Below, piece by piece: positions 34,028 to 43,800 of a stretch of DNA of 64,000 nt. Under the pieces are notes generated by a model. The model saw only the letters and a program-made list of their open reading frames with translations, made no database searches and had not been told where the DNA came from. This DNA comes from Amycolatopsis solani (GTDB lineage Bacteria > Actinomycetota > Actinomycetes > Mycobacteriales > Pseudonocardiaceae). Each line of letters opens with the position of its first letter. The first letter of the stretch is position 1. Both the position numbers and the translations under genes were made by a program. The stretch lies in contig NZ_JAWQJT010000001.1 of NCBI RefSeq assembly GCF_033441515.1, positions 3,534,001-3,598,000 of the forward strand. Reading direction: 5' to 3'.

Positions 34028-34130
34028 GCGCGCGCCTGCCGCTCCACGACGTGCCCGGCGTCGTGGGCGGCGCGCGGACCGGGCTCGCCGGCCGGGCAGG
34101 AGCTGCTCGGCCGGTTCCGGGCCGCGGACC

Positions 34131-34379
34131 CTACCTGGGTGGAACGTGAGCTAATTTCTTCAGCTCCTTGACCGTCTCGGTGACATTGGTCAGGAGTTCC
34201 GTCCGGTCGTCCTGGTCGGCGGAGTGGCGGTAGATGGCGGTCGGGCCGTCGCTGATCGCGATCGCCGCGACCAGGCGGCCTTCGGGGTCGCGGGTGAGTC
34301 CGGTGGTCACCGACACCTCGCGGCCGACCGTGTCGACCGTGGTGAGGGTCCGTTCCTTGTACCAGCCTCGCGTCGTCAT
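34131..34379 (-). CDS. Small protein of unknown function
   Basis: 82 residues, start ATG at 34379, no strong ribosome site. The sequence is soluble and slightly charged, reading TGLTRDPEGRLVAAIAISDG in the middle and ending in a helical TETVKELKKLAHVPP. Codon use is typical of the genome and no plus-strand gene competes. No family recognised. Confidence 0.55.
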   Translation of the reverse strand: MTTRGWYKERTLTTVDTVGREVSVTTGLTRDPEGRLVAAIAISDGPTAIYRHSADQDDRTELLTNVTETVKELKKLAHVPPR

Positions 34380-34465
34380 GTTCCGCAGCTCCGTGGGGAT
34401 GGGCTCGACAGGGATACGTCGTAGGACGCCCGGGCGGCCGAAGGCGTTACGGCATACTGGGCCGG

Positions 34466-35566
34466 GTGATCTCCCGGCCGCACGTCCTGCTGTCCGCCGC
34501 GCAGTCGCTCGACGGCTACCTCGACGACACCTCGCCCGAGCGGCTCGTACTGTCCACAGAGGACGATTTCGCCGTCGTGGACCGGTTGCGGGCCGAGGCG
34601 GACGCGATCTTCGTCGGCGCGGGCACGGTGCGGGCCGACAACCCGCGGCTGCTCGTCCGGTCGCCCGAGCTGCGGCGCAGCCGGCTGGACCAGGGAAAGC
34701 CGGAGCAGCCCGTCAAAGTCACCGTGACCACCCGCGGTCTCGACCCGGACGCACAGTTCTTCACCGTGGGGGACACCGAAAAGATCGTCTATGCACCACC
34801 GGGAGCGGCCGACGATCTCAAGCGCGTCGCCACCGTCGTGGACGCCGGGAATCCGCCCGACTTCGGCCGCGTCCTCGACGACCTCGGGCAGCGCGGCATC
34901 CGCAAGCTGCTGGTCGAAGGCGGTGGCGGCATCCACACCCGGTTCCTCACCGAAGGACTCGCCGACGAGCTGCGGCTCGCGATCGCGCCGTTCTTCGTGG
35001 GGCAGCCGGGCGCGCCGCGGTTCGTCGGGCCCGGGCGCTACCCGCGGCCGCTCACCCTGGTCGGCGCGCGGGAGCTGCAGGGGATGGCGATCCTCGAATA
35101 CCGCGCCGCGGCCGAGCCGAGCGGGCGGGACGTCCGGCGGCTCAAGGAAGCCATCGCGCTCGCCGCCGAGTGCCCGCCGAGCCACACCTTCCGGGTGGGG
35201 GCCGTGATCACCGATGCGGACGGCGAAGTCATCGCCACCGGGCACTCCGGCGAGGGCGACCCGGCCAACCACGCCGAAGAAGCCGCCCTCGCCAAGTGCG
35301 CCGGCGACCCGCGCCTGGCCGGGGCGACCGTGTACAGCTCACTGGAGCCGTGCAGCAACCGGAGCTCGCACCCGCGCAGCTGCACGCAGCTGATCCTCGA
35401 CGCCGGGATCCCGCGCGTCGTGTTCGCGTGGCGCGAGCCGCCGGTCTTCGTCGACGCGCAGGGCACCGAACTGCTGCGTGAAGCCGGGCGGCACGTCGTC
35501 GAGGTGCCCGCGCTGACCCCGGAGGTCCAGCGCGAGAACACCCACCTCGACTTCCCGGGCCACTAG
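34466..35566 (+). CDS. RibD-like bifunctional protein with reversed domain order
   Basis: 366 residues. Residues 1-210 are the RibD C-terminal-type (DHFR-like) reductase: SAAQSLDGYL, GAGTVRADNPRL, LLVEGGGGIHTRF. Residues from about 220 are a cytidine-deaminase-fold domain with zinc motif HAEEAALAKC and EPCSNRSSHPRSC. Canonical RibD has deaminase first and reductase second. It may deaminate and reduce a riboflavin precursor, or another pyrimidine, for a specialised pathway; no other rib genes are near. The stop overlaps the opposing chitinase stop by four bases. Confidence 0.88.
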   Translation: MISRPHVLLSAAQSLDGYLDDTSPERLVLSTEDDFAVVDRLRAEADAIFVGAGTVRADNPRLLVRSPELRRSRLDQGKPEQPVKVTVTTRGLDPDAQFFTVGDTEKIVYAPPGAADDLKRVATVVDAGNPPDFGRVLDDLGQRGIRKLLVEGGGGIHTRFLTEGLADELRLAIAPFFVGQPGAPRFVGPGRYPRPLTLVGARELQGMAILEYRAAAEPSGRDVRRLKEAIALAAECPPSHTFRVGAVITDADGEVIATGHSGEGDPANHAEEAALAKCAGDPRLAGATVYSSLEPCSNRSSHPRSCTQLILDAGIPRVVFAWREPPVFVDAQGTELLREAGRHVVEVPALTPEVQRENTHLDFPGH

Positions 35567-36774
35567 CAGGCGCCGTTGTCCTGCCAGACGCCCCATTCGC
35601 CGGTGGTGCCGGGCTCCTCGCCCTGCGTCCACCACTTGGCCGTCCACTTGTGGCTGTTGTGCGAAACGACGTTGTCCTTGACGTAGACCTTCGTCCGGTC
35701 CCACTCGGCCGCGGTGCACGAGCCGCCGCCCGGGGTGGTCGGGGTCGTGGTGGTCGGCGGGGTCGGCGTCGTCTGGGGCGGCGTCGCTCCGGCGAAGCGG
35801 ACGCTGAACTTCGTGAAGTCCCAGTCGTTCTGCGGGACGTTGCTGCAGACGCCGTTGTCGGTCGTCCCGACGCAGGCGCGGTCGCGGTTGACCGACCAGA
35901 ACGTGAAGCGGCCGAGGCCGTGGCTGGTCGCGTAGTCGTACACCGTCTGGAAGTCCGCGGTGTAGAACATCTCGGACGCGTCCGATTTGCCGTTCATGCC
36001 CGAGAAACCCTCGTGCGAGTACGCGGTCGCGCTGTCCCAGCCCAGGTGCGACATCAGCAGTCCGTGCAGGGCTTCCAGCGCCGAGACCTGCGACGAGCCG
36101 CCGTTGAAGCCGCCGTCGAACGGCATGATCGAGAAGTTGTTGGGCGTGAACCCGATCGACTTCGCCTGGTCGATCAGCTGCGTGCCGAACCAGCCGGTGC
36201 CGGCCGCGGTGCCCGGCATGGTCACCGACACGAAGAGGCCGGGGTTGTTGGCCTGCAACGTCTTCGCCGCGCCGAGCTCGTTCGCGATGGCGGCGGTGTT
36301 TTCGTACTCGGGCTCTTCGAGGTCGAAGTCGATGGCCTTGAGCGAGTACTTCGTGACGACCTGCTGGTAGGCGGCCGCCGTCGCGGCGACCGTGCCGCAG
36401 GTCTGGCCGAGCTTCGTACCGCCGTACCCGCCGACGGAGACGGAGATGTCCCCGCCCGCCCCGCGGATCTTCGCGATCGCGGCGGCGACGGTGGTGTCGC
36501 TGGAGATCGGGTCGGTGCCGTCCCAGGTGGGGCTGCAGCCGCCGCCGTTGGGCGCCAGGATGAACGCCAGCTGGAACGCCTTGAGCCCGGTCGCGTTCAT
36601 CACGGTGACGGGATCGGGCGGGTTGTTGCTCTGGGGCATCAGGTAAGGCGCCGCGGCGTACCAGTTGTTGCTCAACGCCGCGGTGGCCGCGGGAGCGCCG
36701 AGCACAAGGCTGACGGCACTGGCGGCAAAAGTGGCGGCGGCGAGCCCGATGGCGGCCAGTCTGCTCTTGCGCAT
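35563..36774 (-). CDS. Secreted GH18 chitinase with C-terminal chitin-binding module
   Basis: 403 residues. The Sec signal peptide ends near APAATA. The GH18 barrel has SVGGYGG and the catalytic DFDLE (in AIDFDLEEPE), which needs the final Glu for substrate-assisted hydrolysis. A Thr/Pro linker leads to a CBM5/12-like module (EWDRTKVYVKDNVVSHN, KWWTQGEEPG). This fits the actinobacterial ChiD/Chi18 class attacking chitin chains. The ATG follows GGGAGGA. The promoter contains a DasR-type operator, so it is probably induced by aminosugars. Confidence 0.94.
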   Translation of the reverse strand: MRKSRLAAIGLAAATFAASAVSLVLGAPAATAALSNNWYAAAPYLMPQSNNPPDPVTVMNATGLKAFQLAFILAPNGGGCSPTWDGTDPISSDTTVAAAIAKIRGAGGDISVSVGGYGGTKLGQTCGTVAATAAAYQQVVTKYSLKAIDFDLEEPEYENTAAIANELGAAKTLQANNPGLFVSVTMPGTAAGTGWFGTQLIDQAKSIGFTPNNFSIMPFDGGFNGGSSQVSALEALHGLLMSHLGWDSATAYSHEGFSGMNGKSDASEMFYTADFQTVYDYATSHGLGRFTFWSVNRDRACVGTTDNGVCSNVPQNDWDFTKFSVRFAGATPPQTTPTPPTTTTPTTPGGGSCTAAEWDRTKVYVKDNVVSHNSHKWTAKWWTQGEEPGTTGEWGVWQDNGAC

Positions 36775-36810
36775 GAGCTGTCCTCCCGGTGGGGATCGAG
36801 GGTGGACAGA

Positions 36811-36839
36811 TCATTGGACTAGACCATTGACGAAGTCAA
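36811..36839 (-). promoter_or_regulatory. Chitinase promoter with DasR-like operator in the spacer
   Basis: On the minus strand TTGACT (36839-36834), 17 bases, then CAATGA (36816-36811). The spacer overlaps the near-palindrome AATGGTCTAGTCCAAT (36828-36813), which matches the dre core TGGTCTAGACCA at 11 of 12 positions. DasR is the GntR-type repressor of N-acetylglucosamine and chitin genes in actinomycetes. Confidence 0.75.
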
Positions 36840-37016
36840 GACGCAAAAGGTGGGCCGCTGTCGAACGTGGGCGAAACGCGCCGAGATATCCGAAATTTGT
36901 CCGCGGAATGACGACACAAGGGTGAGGCACCCGCCGACGCGCCAACGCACGACGCGAGTGCGACCCGGCGGCGGGGTGCGGTGGGCGGGGAAGCGGCCAT
37001 CTCGGGTGGGCGGCGC
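36840..37016. other. Rest of the gap between chitinase and kinase genes, left part
   Basis: Upstream leader of the chitinase gene grading into G-rich, non-coding DNA. The open frames here are proline/arginine-rich products of the base composition. No gene or RNA is recognised. Confidence 0.4.
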
Positions 37017-37169
37017 GGGTGCTGTCCGCGGGGCCGGGCGGGGTGGGAGTTCGTGGGTCGCTGGCGCGGGTGCTGCGGGCGGGCCGGGTGCTGTCGGCGG
37101 GGCGGGGCGTGCGGCGGGGCGGGTGCTGTCGGCGGGGGTGGGCGCGCGGCGGGGTGGGTGCTGTCGGCG
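37017..37169. repeat. Degenerate G-rich 35-base tandem repeat
   Basis: The core GGGTGCTGTCGGCG occurs at 37086, 37121 and 37156, exactly 35 bases apart. Degenerate copies are at 37017 and 37068. Each unit contains several runs of three or four G. It lies downstream of the kinase gene at 37218 and could form G-quadruplexes or be a terminator region. No coding potential is supported. Confidence 0.65.
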
Positions 37170-37217
37170 CGGCGGGGCGTGCGGCGGGACATCGCAGGCG
37201 GGGCCCCCGACGGATCC

Positions 37218-38303
37218 TCACCCCGACGGCAGCGACACGACCACCACCAGCCCACCCTCCTCGCGCGCCCTCGCCGTCACCTCACCTCCGTGTGCGTGCG
37301 CCACCGACCGGACGATCGACAACCCCAGCCCCGCTCCCTCCGCGGCCACCCGGGCCCGGCGGTGGAACGGGTCGAACAGGGCCGGTACCTCCGCCGGCGG
37401 GATCACCGGTCCGCTGTTCGCCACCTCCAGCTCCACCCGGCCTCCACGCGCACAACGCGTGGTCACCTGGATGAAGCCCTCCTCGTTGTTGTGGCGGAGC
37501 GCGTTCTCCACCAGGTTGTGCACCAGCCGCTCCAGCAACAGCGCGTCGCCGATCGTCGCCGCCTCGGAAAGGTGCTGGGCGACCTCCGGTGGGGTCACGT
37601 GGGCGACCAGCGCCGCCAAGTCCACCGGGCCGTGCTCGGTCAGGGCGGTCTCCGACTTCGCCAGCAGCAGCAACCCGCCGATCAGCCGCTCGTGGCGGGC
37701 GTTGATGCGCAGCAGCTTGCTTCCCAGCTCCCGGACGTCCGCCGACGCCGTTCTGCGGTGCATTGCCACCTCGACCACCGACCTGTTCAGCGTCAGCGGG
37801 GTGCGCAGCTCGTGCGACGCGTTCGCGACGAAGCGGCGCTGGGCGTCGAACGAACGGTCCAGGCGCTCGACCATCACGTCGAACGCGTCCGCCAGGTCCT
37901 TCACCTCGTCCTCCGGCCCGCGCAGGGCGATCCGCGCCTGGCCGCCCGGGTCGGCGGTCGCGGCGATGCGGCGGGCCGTCTCCGTCACCTGGCGCAGGGG
38001 GGCCAGTGCGCGGCCCGCCACCAGCCAGCCCAGGGCCGCCGCCACGAGGGCCACCGCTGTGAGGGCCAGCGCTCCCTGGGTCAGCAACGACGTCGCCGCC
38101 GCCTCGCGCAGTTCGCGGGCCTGCGCGTCCAGCGACTCCAGGGAAGGCAGCGAGGGGGCGCCAGGGGACGGGGTACCCGAGATGATCGCCACCCGCCGGC
38201 CGACCTGGCGGGTGAACAAAAAATACGTCACGACCAGCAGTGCCACGCCCGCCAGCAGGAACAAGCCCCCGTAGAGCACCGTCAGGCGCAGGCGGAGGTT
38301 CAC
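37218..38303 (-). CDS. OmpR-class sensor histidine kinase
   Basis: 361 residues. Two membrane helices flank a short extracellular loop of about 45 residues. Then come HAMP, HisKA with FVANASHELRTPLTLN, and an ATPase domain with LVHNLVENALRHN, LFDPFHR and GAGLGLSIV. The GTG start overlaps the response regulator stop (GTGA). Together with the regulator it lies directly behind a GT39-type glycosyltransferase. An envelope signal is likely, identity unknown. Confidence 0.93.
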   Translation of the reverse strand: MNLRLRLTVLYGGLFLLAGVALLVVTYFLFTRQVGRRVAIISGTPSPGAPSLPSLESLDAQARELREAAATSLLTQGALALTAVALVAAALGWLVAGRALAPLRQVTETARRIAATADPGGQARIALRGPEDEVKDLADAFDVMVERLDRSFDAQRRFVANASHELRTPLTLNRSVVEVAMHRRTASADVRELGSKLLRINARHERLIGGLLLLAKSETALTEHGPVDLAALVAHVTPPEVAQHLSEAATIGDALLLERLVHNLVENALRHNNEEGFIQVTTRCARGGRVELEVANSGPVIPPAEVPALFDPFHRRARVAAEGAGLGLSIVRSVAHAHGGEVTARAREEGGLVVVVSLPSG

Positions 38304-38956
38304 CGGAGGCGGTAGCCGACGCCGGTGACCGTCTCCACCAGTGGGGGGTCGCCGAGTTTGCGGCGCAGCTTCAGGATCGTGAGGCGGACCGCGCCGGTGA
38401 ACGGGTCCGCGTGCTCGTCCCACGCCTTCTCCAGCAGGTGTTCCGCGGACACGGCGGCGCCGTCGGCGCGCAGCAGCTCGGCGAGCACGGCGAACTCCTT
38501 TTTGGACAGTGGCAGGTACCGCCCGTCGCGGAACACCTCGTGCCGCGCCGGGTCGAGGGTGACGCCCGAGCGGTGCAGCACCGGTGGGGCGGCCGGGCGG
38601 CAGCGGCGGCCCAGTGACTGGATGCGCGCGGCCAGCTCGGGGAACGCGAACGGCTTCGTCAGGTAGTCGTCGGCGCCCAGTGACAGCCCGGCGACGCGGT
38701 CGGTGACCTCCGCGGCCGCCGTCAGCATCAGGACCCGCGTGGCCACCCCCGCGCCCACCAGTTCGCGGCAGACGTCGTCGCCGTGCACGACCGGCAGGTC
38801 GCGGTCGAGCACGACGACGTCGTAGTCGTGCACGGCGAGCCGGTCGAGGGCCGCGCCGCCGTCGTGGGCGATGTCGACCGCGTGGGCGTCTTCGCGCAGC
38901 CACTCCGCGATCGCGTCCGCGAGCATCGGCTCGTCCTCCACCACCAGGACCCGCAT
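38300..38956 (-). CDS. OmpR-class response regulator
   Basis: 218 residues. The receiver has MRVLVVEDEPML, an Asp in VVVLDRDLP, a Thr in LMLTAAAE and a Lys in LTKPFAF. The C-terminal winged helix has LSKKEFAVLAELLRADG and the wing GVGYRLR. Partner of the kinase with which it overlaps by four bases. Its gene starts 35 bases behind the glycosyltransferase stop, so the three are probably one operon. Confidence 0.94.
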   Translation of the reverse strand: MRVLVVEDEPMLADAIAEWLREDAHAVDIAHDGGAALDRLAVHDYDVVVLDRDLPVVHGDDVCRELVGAGVATRVLMLTAAAEVTDRVAGLSLGADDYLTKPFAFPELAARIQSLGRRCRPAAPPVLHRSGVTLDPARHEVFRDGRYLPLSKKEFAVLAELLRADGAAVSAEHLLEKAWDEHADPFTGAVRLTILKLRRKLGDPPLVETVTGVGYRLR

Positions 38957-38991
38957 GCCCCGATGATCGCCGCGGCGGTGTTTCTTCGCCG

Positions 38992-40806
38992 TTAGCACCG
39001 GTAGAGGGTGTCGACGCGCCCCGGGCCGGACCGGCCGCCGTACTCGGCCGGGTCGACGACCGCGCAGTGCTGCTCGATCCAGTGCCCGCGGGCCTCCTGC
39101 GCGGGACTGCGGGGCGGGCCCACCGGACCCCCGCCCGAGCCGCTCAGCACGAACCGCAGCTTGCCCTCGGCGAGCCACCGGTCGAGCTGCGCGGTCGACG
39201 GCGCGTCATCGCCGCCGCCGAAGCCGCCCATGCCGATCACCACCGCGTCCGACTCGATGAGGAACGGCGCGACCGTCCCCGCCTCGGCGTTGATCGCCAG
39301 GCTGATCTCGGTGCCGTTCCGGACGGCGTAGTCGAGGATGCGCCGTTGCTCGCCGGTCAACGTCGTCGTGCCGTCGCCGCCCGCGAGCACCAACCGGGGC
39401 CCTGGTCCGCTGGACGGCGGCGGCGTGGGGCCGGTCGCCGGACCGGCGGCGGGCAGCGTCCCGGCCGACGTGCTCTGCGCCGCCGCGTACGACCAGACGG
39501 CCGGGGTGAGCAGCACCGGCACCAGCCCGGCGGCCAGCGTCAGCCGGCTCCGGACGAGGACCAGGCCCGCGATCGCGGCGACGGCCGTGCCGAGCACCGC
39601 CCAGCGCGTCCAGCCGTGGAACGCCGTGTCCCGCGACGTCAGGACGAACGCCCAGGCCGCGGTCAGCGCGATGGCGAGCGGGAGCAGCGTCCGCCGGTGC
39701 CGCCGCCACAGCAGTGCCAGCCCGGCGGCGGCGACCGCGGCGACGGCGGGCGCCATCGCCGTCGTGTAGTACGGGTGCCAGATGCCGCCGGCGAAGCTGA
39801 ACACCGCGGTCGTCACCAGCAGCCAGCCACCCCACAGCAGCCAGCCGGCGTCACGCCACCGGCGGCCGAGGACGACCAGCACGAGCAGGCAGAGCGGCAG
39901 CAGCCACGAGATCTGCCCGCCGACTAGGTCGTTGAACATCCGCCCCGGCCCGGGATCGCCGCCGAAGGACGACGTCGTCCGCACGCCGTTGCGCATGATC
40001 ATCATGCCGCCGCCCTCGCCGTCGCCGGAGAGGCGCCCGAAGCCGTTGTAGCCGAAGACGAGGTCCCACGCCGAGCCGTCCGCGCTGCCGCCCATGACGG
40101 GCTTCGCGCCGGGCCACCAGTCGTACAGCGCGATCCACCAGAACGACGACACGACCAGCACGACCCCGGCGCCGAGCACGTCCAGCAGCCGCCGCCGGAG
40201 CGGCCCGGACGTCCCGGCCAGGTACGCGGCGACCAGTGCGGGCACGATGATCCACGCCTGCAGCATCTTGGTCAGGAAGCCGCAGCCGACGAAGAACGCG
40301 CACCAGAACAGCCACTTGCGCCCGTCCTCGAGCGCCCGCGTGAGCGCGTACGCCGCCGCGACGAGGAAGAGGACGAGCAGGGTGTCGGGGTTGTTGTCCC
40401 GGTTGATGATCACGGTCACCGGCGTGAGCGCGAGGATCGCGGCCGCCAGCAGGGCGACGTTCTCCCCGGCCCACCGCCGGACCGTCCGGTGCAGCAGGAA
40501 CACCGCCGCGACGCCTTCGAGCACCTGCGGCAGCAGCAGCGCCCAGCCGTGGTGGCCGAAGACGAGCACGGAAAGCGCTTGCGGCCACAACGCGAGCGGC
40601 GGTTTGTCCACCGTCACGACGCCGTACGGGTCGAAGGACCCGAAGAGGAAGTTCGTGAAGCCGCTCGTCATCGACTTCGCGGCGGCCGAATAGTAGGTGT
40701 TGCCGAACTGGCCGTCGCCGATCTTCCAGGCGTAGAGGACGGCGGCGCCGAGGCAGACGAGCGGAAGCGCCCAGGAGCGGGTCTTCGGGTGAGCGGCGGT
40801 GATCAT
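38992..40806 (-). CDS. GT39/ArnT-like membrane glycosyltransferase
   Basis: About 604 residues with some twelve membrane helices. The first extracytoplasmic loop has NTYYSAAAKSM and DKPPLALWPQAL, where DKPP is typical of ArnT/PMT-like GT-C enzymes. VIINRDNNPDTLL supplies another conserved loop. The last 130 residues are extracytoplasmic, with a Pro/Ser linker and a globular domain containing GMGGFGGGDD. It likely moves a sugar from a polyprenyl phosphate onto an envelope acceptor. The ATG at 40806 is used; GTG at 40815 is possible. Confidence 0.9.
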   Translation of the reverse strand: MITAAHPKTRSWALPLVCLGAAVLYAWKIGDGQFGNTYYSAAAKSMTSGFTNFLFGSFDPYGVVTVDKPPLALWPQALSVLVFGHHGWALLLPQVLEGVAAVFLLHRTVRRWAGENVALLAAAILALTPVTVIINRDNNPDTLLVLFLVAAAYALTRALEDGRKWLFWCAFFVGCGFLTKMLQAWIIVPALVAAYLAGTSGPLRRRLLDVLGAGVVLVVSSFWWIALYDWWPGAKPVMGGSADGSAWDLVFGYNGFGRLSGDGEGGGMMIMRNGVRTTSSFGGDPGPGRMFNDLVGGQISWLLPLCLLVLVVLGRRWRDAGWLLWGGWLLVTTAVFSFAGGIWHPYYTTAMAPAVAAVAAAGLALLWRRHRRTLLPLAIALTAAWAFVLTSRDTAFHGWTRWAVLGTAVAAIAGLVLVRSRLTLAAGLVPVLLTPAVWSYAAAQSTSAGTLPAAGPATGPTPPPSSGPGPRLVLAGGDGTTTLTGEQRRILDYAVRNGTEISLAINAEAGTVAPFLIESDAVVIGMGGFGGGDDAPSTAQLDRWLAEGKLRFVLSGSGGGPVGPPRSPAQEARGHWIEQHCAVVDPAEYGGRSGPGRVDTLYRC

Positions 40807-40845
40807 GCCGCTCACCCAACCCGGGCCCGCGTTTCCCGGGCGTTT

Positions 40846-43800
40846 CTACTCCGCTTCGAGATCGCCTTCCAGCGAGAGGTAGACCTCGCGCATCTGCTCC
40901 AGGAGCGCGGGGTCCGGCTCCTCCCACAGCCCGCGGTCGGCGGCTTCGTTCAGCCGCTCCACGATTCCCCGCAACGCCCACGGGTTCGCCTGGCGCAGGA
41001 ACTCCTGGTTCACCTCGTCCAGCACGTAGGACTCGGTCAGCTTTTCGTACATCCAGTCGCCGACGACACCCGCCGTCGCGTCGAAGCCGAACAGGTAGTC
41101 CACCGTGGCCGCCAGCTCGAACGCGCCCTTGTAGCCGTGCCGCCGCATCGCCGCCAGCCAGCGCGGGTTCACCACGCGTGCCCGGAACACCCGGGCCGTC
41201 TCCTCGCCGAGCGTCCGCGTGCGGACCGCGTCCGGGGACGTGCTGTCGCCCACGTAGGACGCCGGTGCCGTGCCCGTCAGCGCGCGGACCGTGGCGATCA
41301 TCCCGCCGTGGTACTGGAAGTAGTCGTCCGAGTCCGCGATGTCGTGCTCGCGCGTGTCGGTGTTCTTGGCCGCCACGACGATCCGCTTGTACGAGCTCTC
41401 CATGTCCTCGCGCGCCGGGCGGCCGTCGAGGTCGCGGCCGTAGGCGAAGCCGCCCCACACCGCGTACACCTCCGCCAGATCCTTGTCGTCGCGCCAGTTG
41501 CCGGAGTCCATCAGCGGCAGCAGGCCCGCGCCGTACGCGCCCGGCTTGGACCCGAAGATGCGGGTGGTCGCCCGCCGGGAGTCGCCGTGCGCGGCCAGGT
41601 CCGCGGAAACGTGGTCACGGACGAAGTTCTGGTCCGCGGGCTCGTCCAGACCGGCCACCAGCCGCACCGCGTCGTCCAGCATCGTGATCACGTGCGGGAA
41701 CGCGTCGCGGAAGAAGCCGCTGATCCGGATGGTGACGTCGATCCGGGGCCGGCCCAGTTCGGCGAGGGGAATGGCTTCGATGCCGGTCACCCGCCGCGAA
41801 GCCTCGTCCCACACCGGCTGGACACCCAGCAGCGCAAGAACTTCCGCGGCGTCGTCGCCGGACGTCCGCATGGCCGACGTGCCCCACACCGAAAGCCCGA
41901 CCGAACGCGGCCAGTCGCCGGTGTCCTCGCGGTACCGGCGAAGCAGCGAATCCGCCAGCGCCTGCCCGGTTTCCCAGGCCAGCCGGCTCGGGATCGCCTT
42001 CGGGTCGACGGTGTAGAAGTTGCGCCCGGTCGGCAGCACGTTGACCAGGCCGCGCAACGGGGACCCGCTGGGCCCGGCCGGGATGTAGCCGCCGTCCAGC
42101 GCGTGCAGCACCGAGTCGAGCTCCGCGGTGGTGCCCGCCAGCCGCGGGACGATCTCTTCCGCCGCGAAGGAAAGCACCTTCGCGACCTGGGCGTCCGGCG
42201 CCACCGAGGCGACGGCGGTGGCGTCCCAGCCGCGCATTTCCATCGTCTGCACGAGTTCCCGCGCTGTCTTCTCCACCGCGTCCACTTCGGACATCGGCGC
42301 GTCTTCCTTCAGGCCCAGCGCGGACCGCAGGCCGGGCACCGCACCTTGCTTGCCGCCCCACATCTGGGACGCGCGCAGCATCGACAGGACCAGGTTGACG
42401 CGCGCTTCCCCGACCGGCGCCGCGCCCAGGACGTGCAGCCCGTCGCGGATCTGCGCGTCCTTGACCTCGCAGAGCCAGCCGTCGATGTGCAGCAGGAAGT
42501 TGTCGAACTCCGCGTCGTGCGGCCGTTCGTCGATGCCGAGGTCGTGGTCCAGCTTCGCGGCCTGGATGAGCGTCCAGATCTGGGCGCGGATCGCGGGCAG
42601 CTTCGCCGGGTCCATCGCCGCGATGTTCGCGTGCTCGTCAAGCAGCTGCTCCAGCCGCGCCAGGTCGCCGTAGGACTCCGCGCGCGCCATCGGCGGGATC
42701 AGGTGGTCGACGATCGTCGCGTGCGCCCGCCGCTTCGCCTGCGCGCCCTCGCCGGGGTCGTTGATCAGGAACGGGTACACCAGCGGCAGGTTGCCGAGCA
42801 CCGCGTCCGGCGCGCACGACGCCGACAGCCCGGCCGTCTTGCCCGGCAGCCACTCCAGTGACCCGTGCTTGCCGAGGTGGACGACGGCGTGCGCGCCGAA
42901 CTCCTCTTCCAGCCAGCGGTACGCGGCCAGGTAGTGGTGGCTCGGCGGGAGGTCCGGGTTGTGGTAGATCGCGACGGGGTTCTCGCCGAACCCGCGCGGC
43001 GGCTGGATCATGATGATGACGTTGCCGCTCTGCAGCGACGCCAGCACGATGTCCCCGTGGTCGACGTACAGCTCGCCCGGCGCCGGCCCCCAGTGTTCCT
43101 CGACGCCTTCCCGCAGCTCGGCCGGGAGCGCCTCGAACCACTCCTGGTAGCGCGCGGCCGGGACGCGGATCGGGTTGCCGGACAGCTGCTCCTCGGTCAG
43201 CCACTCCGGGTCCTGGCCGCCGGCGGCGATCAGCGCGTGGATGAGGGCGTCGCCGTCGGGCTGGTCGGTCCCGGTCGGGTCGACCCCCGGGAACGCGTCC
43301 GGCCCCAGGTCGTAGCCCTGCTCGCGCATCCGCCGCAGCAGCTCGATCGCCGACGCCGGCGTGTCCAGCCCGACCGCGTTGCCGACGCGGGAGTGCTTGG
43401 TCGGGTACGCGGACAGCATCAGCGCGATCCGGCGATCCGACGGGGGCGTGTGCCGCAGCCGGGCGTGCGCCAGCGCGATGCGGGCGACGCGGGACGCGCG
43501 TTCGGCGTCCGGGACGTACCGGGGGAGGCCGTCCTCGTCGAGCTCCTTGAACGAGAACGGCACGGTGATCAGCCGCCCGTCGAACTCCGGGACGGCCATC
43601 TGGTTGCCGGCGTCGAGCGGGGACAGCCCGTCGTCGTTCGCCGCCCACGTTTCGCGGTCGCTGGTCAGGCACAGCGCCTGCAGGATCGGGACGTCGAGCG
43701 CGGCCATCTCGGCGACGTCCCAGGCCTCGTCGTCCCCGCCCGCGCCCACCTCGGACGGCCGCGTGCCGCCCGCCGCCAGCACCGTGACCAGCAGGGCGTC

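Noticed and set aside
36850..37217. Several overlapping Arg/Gly/Pro-rich open frames
   Set aside because: They are artefacts of the G-rich repeats: no ribosome site, and all frames are open because stops are rare.
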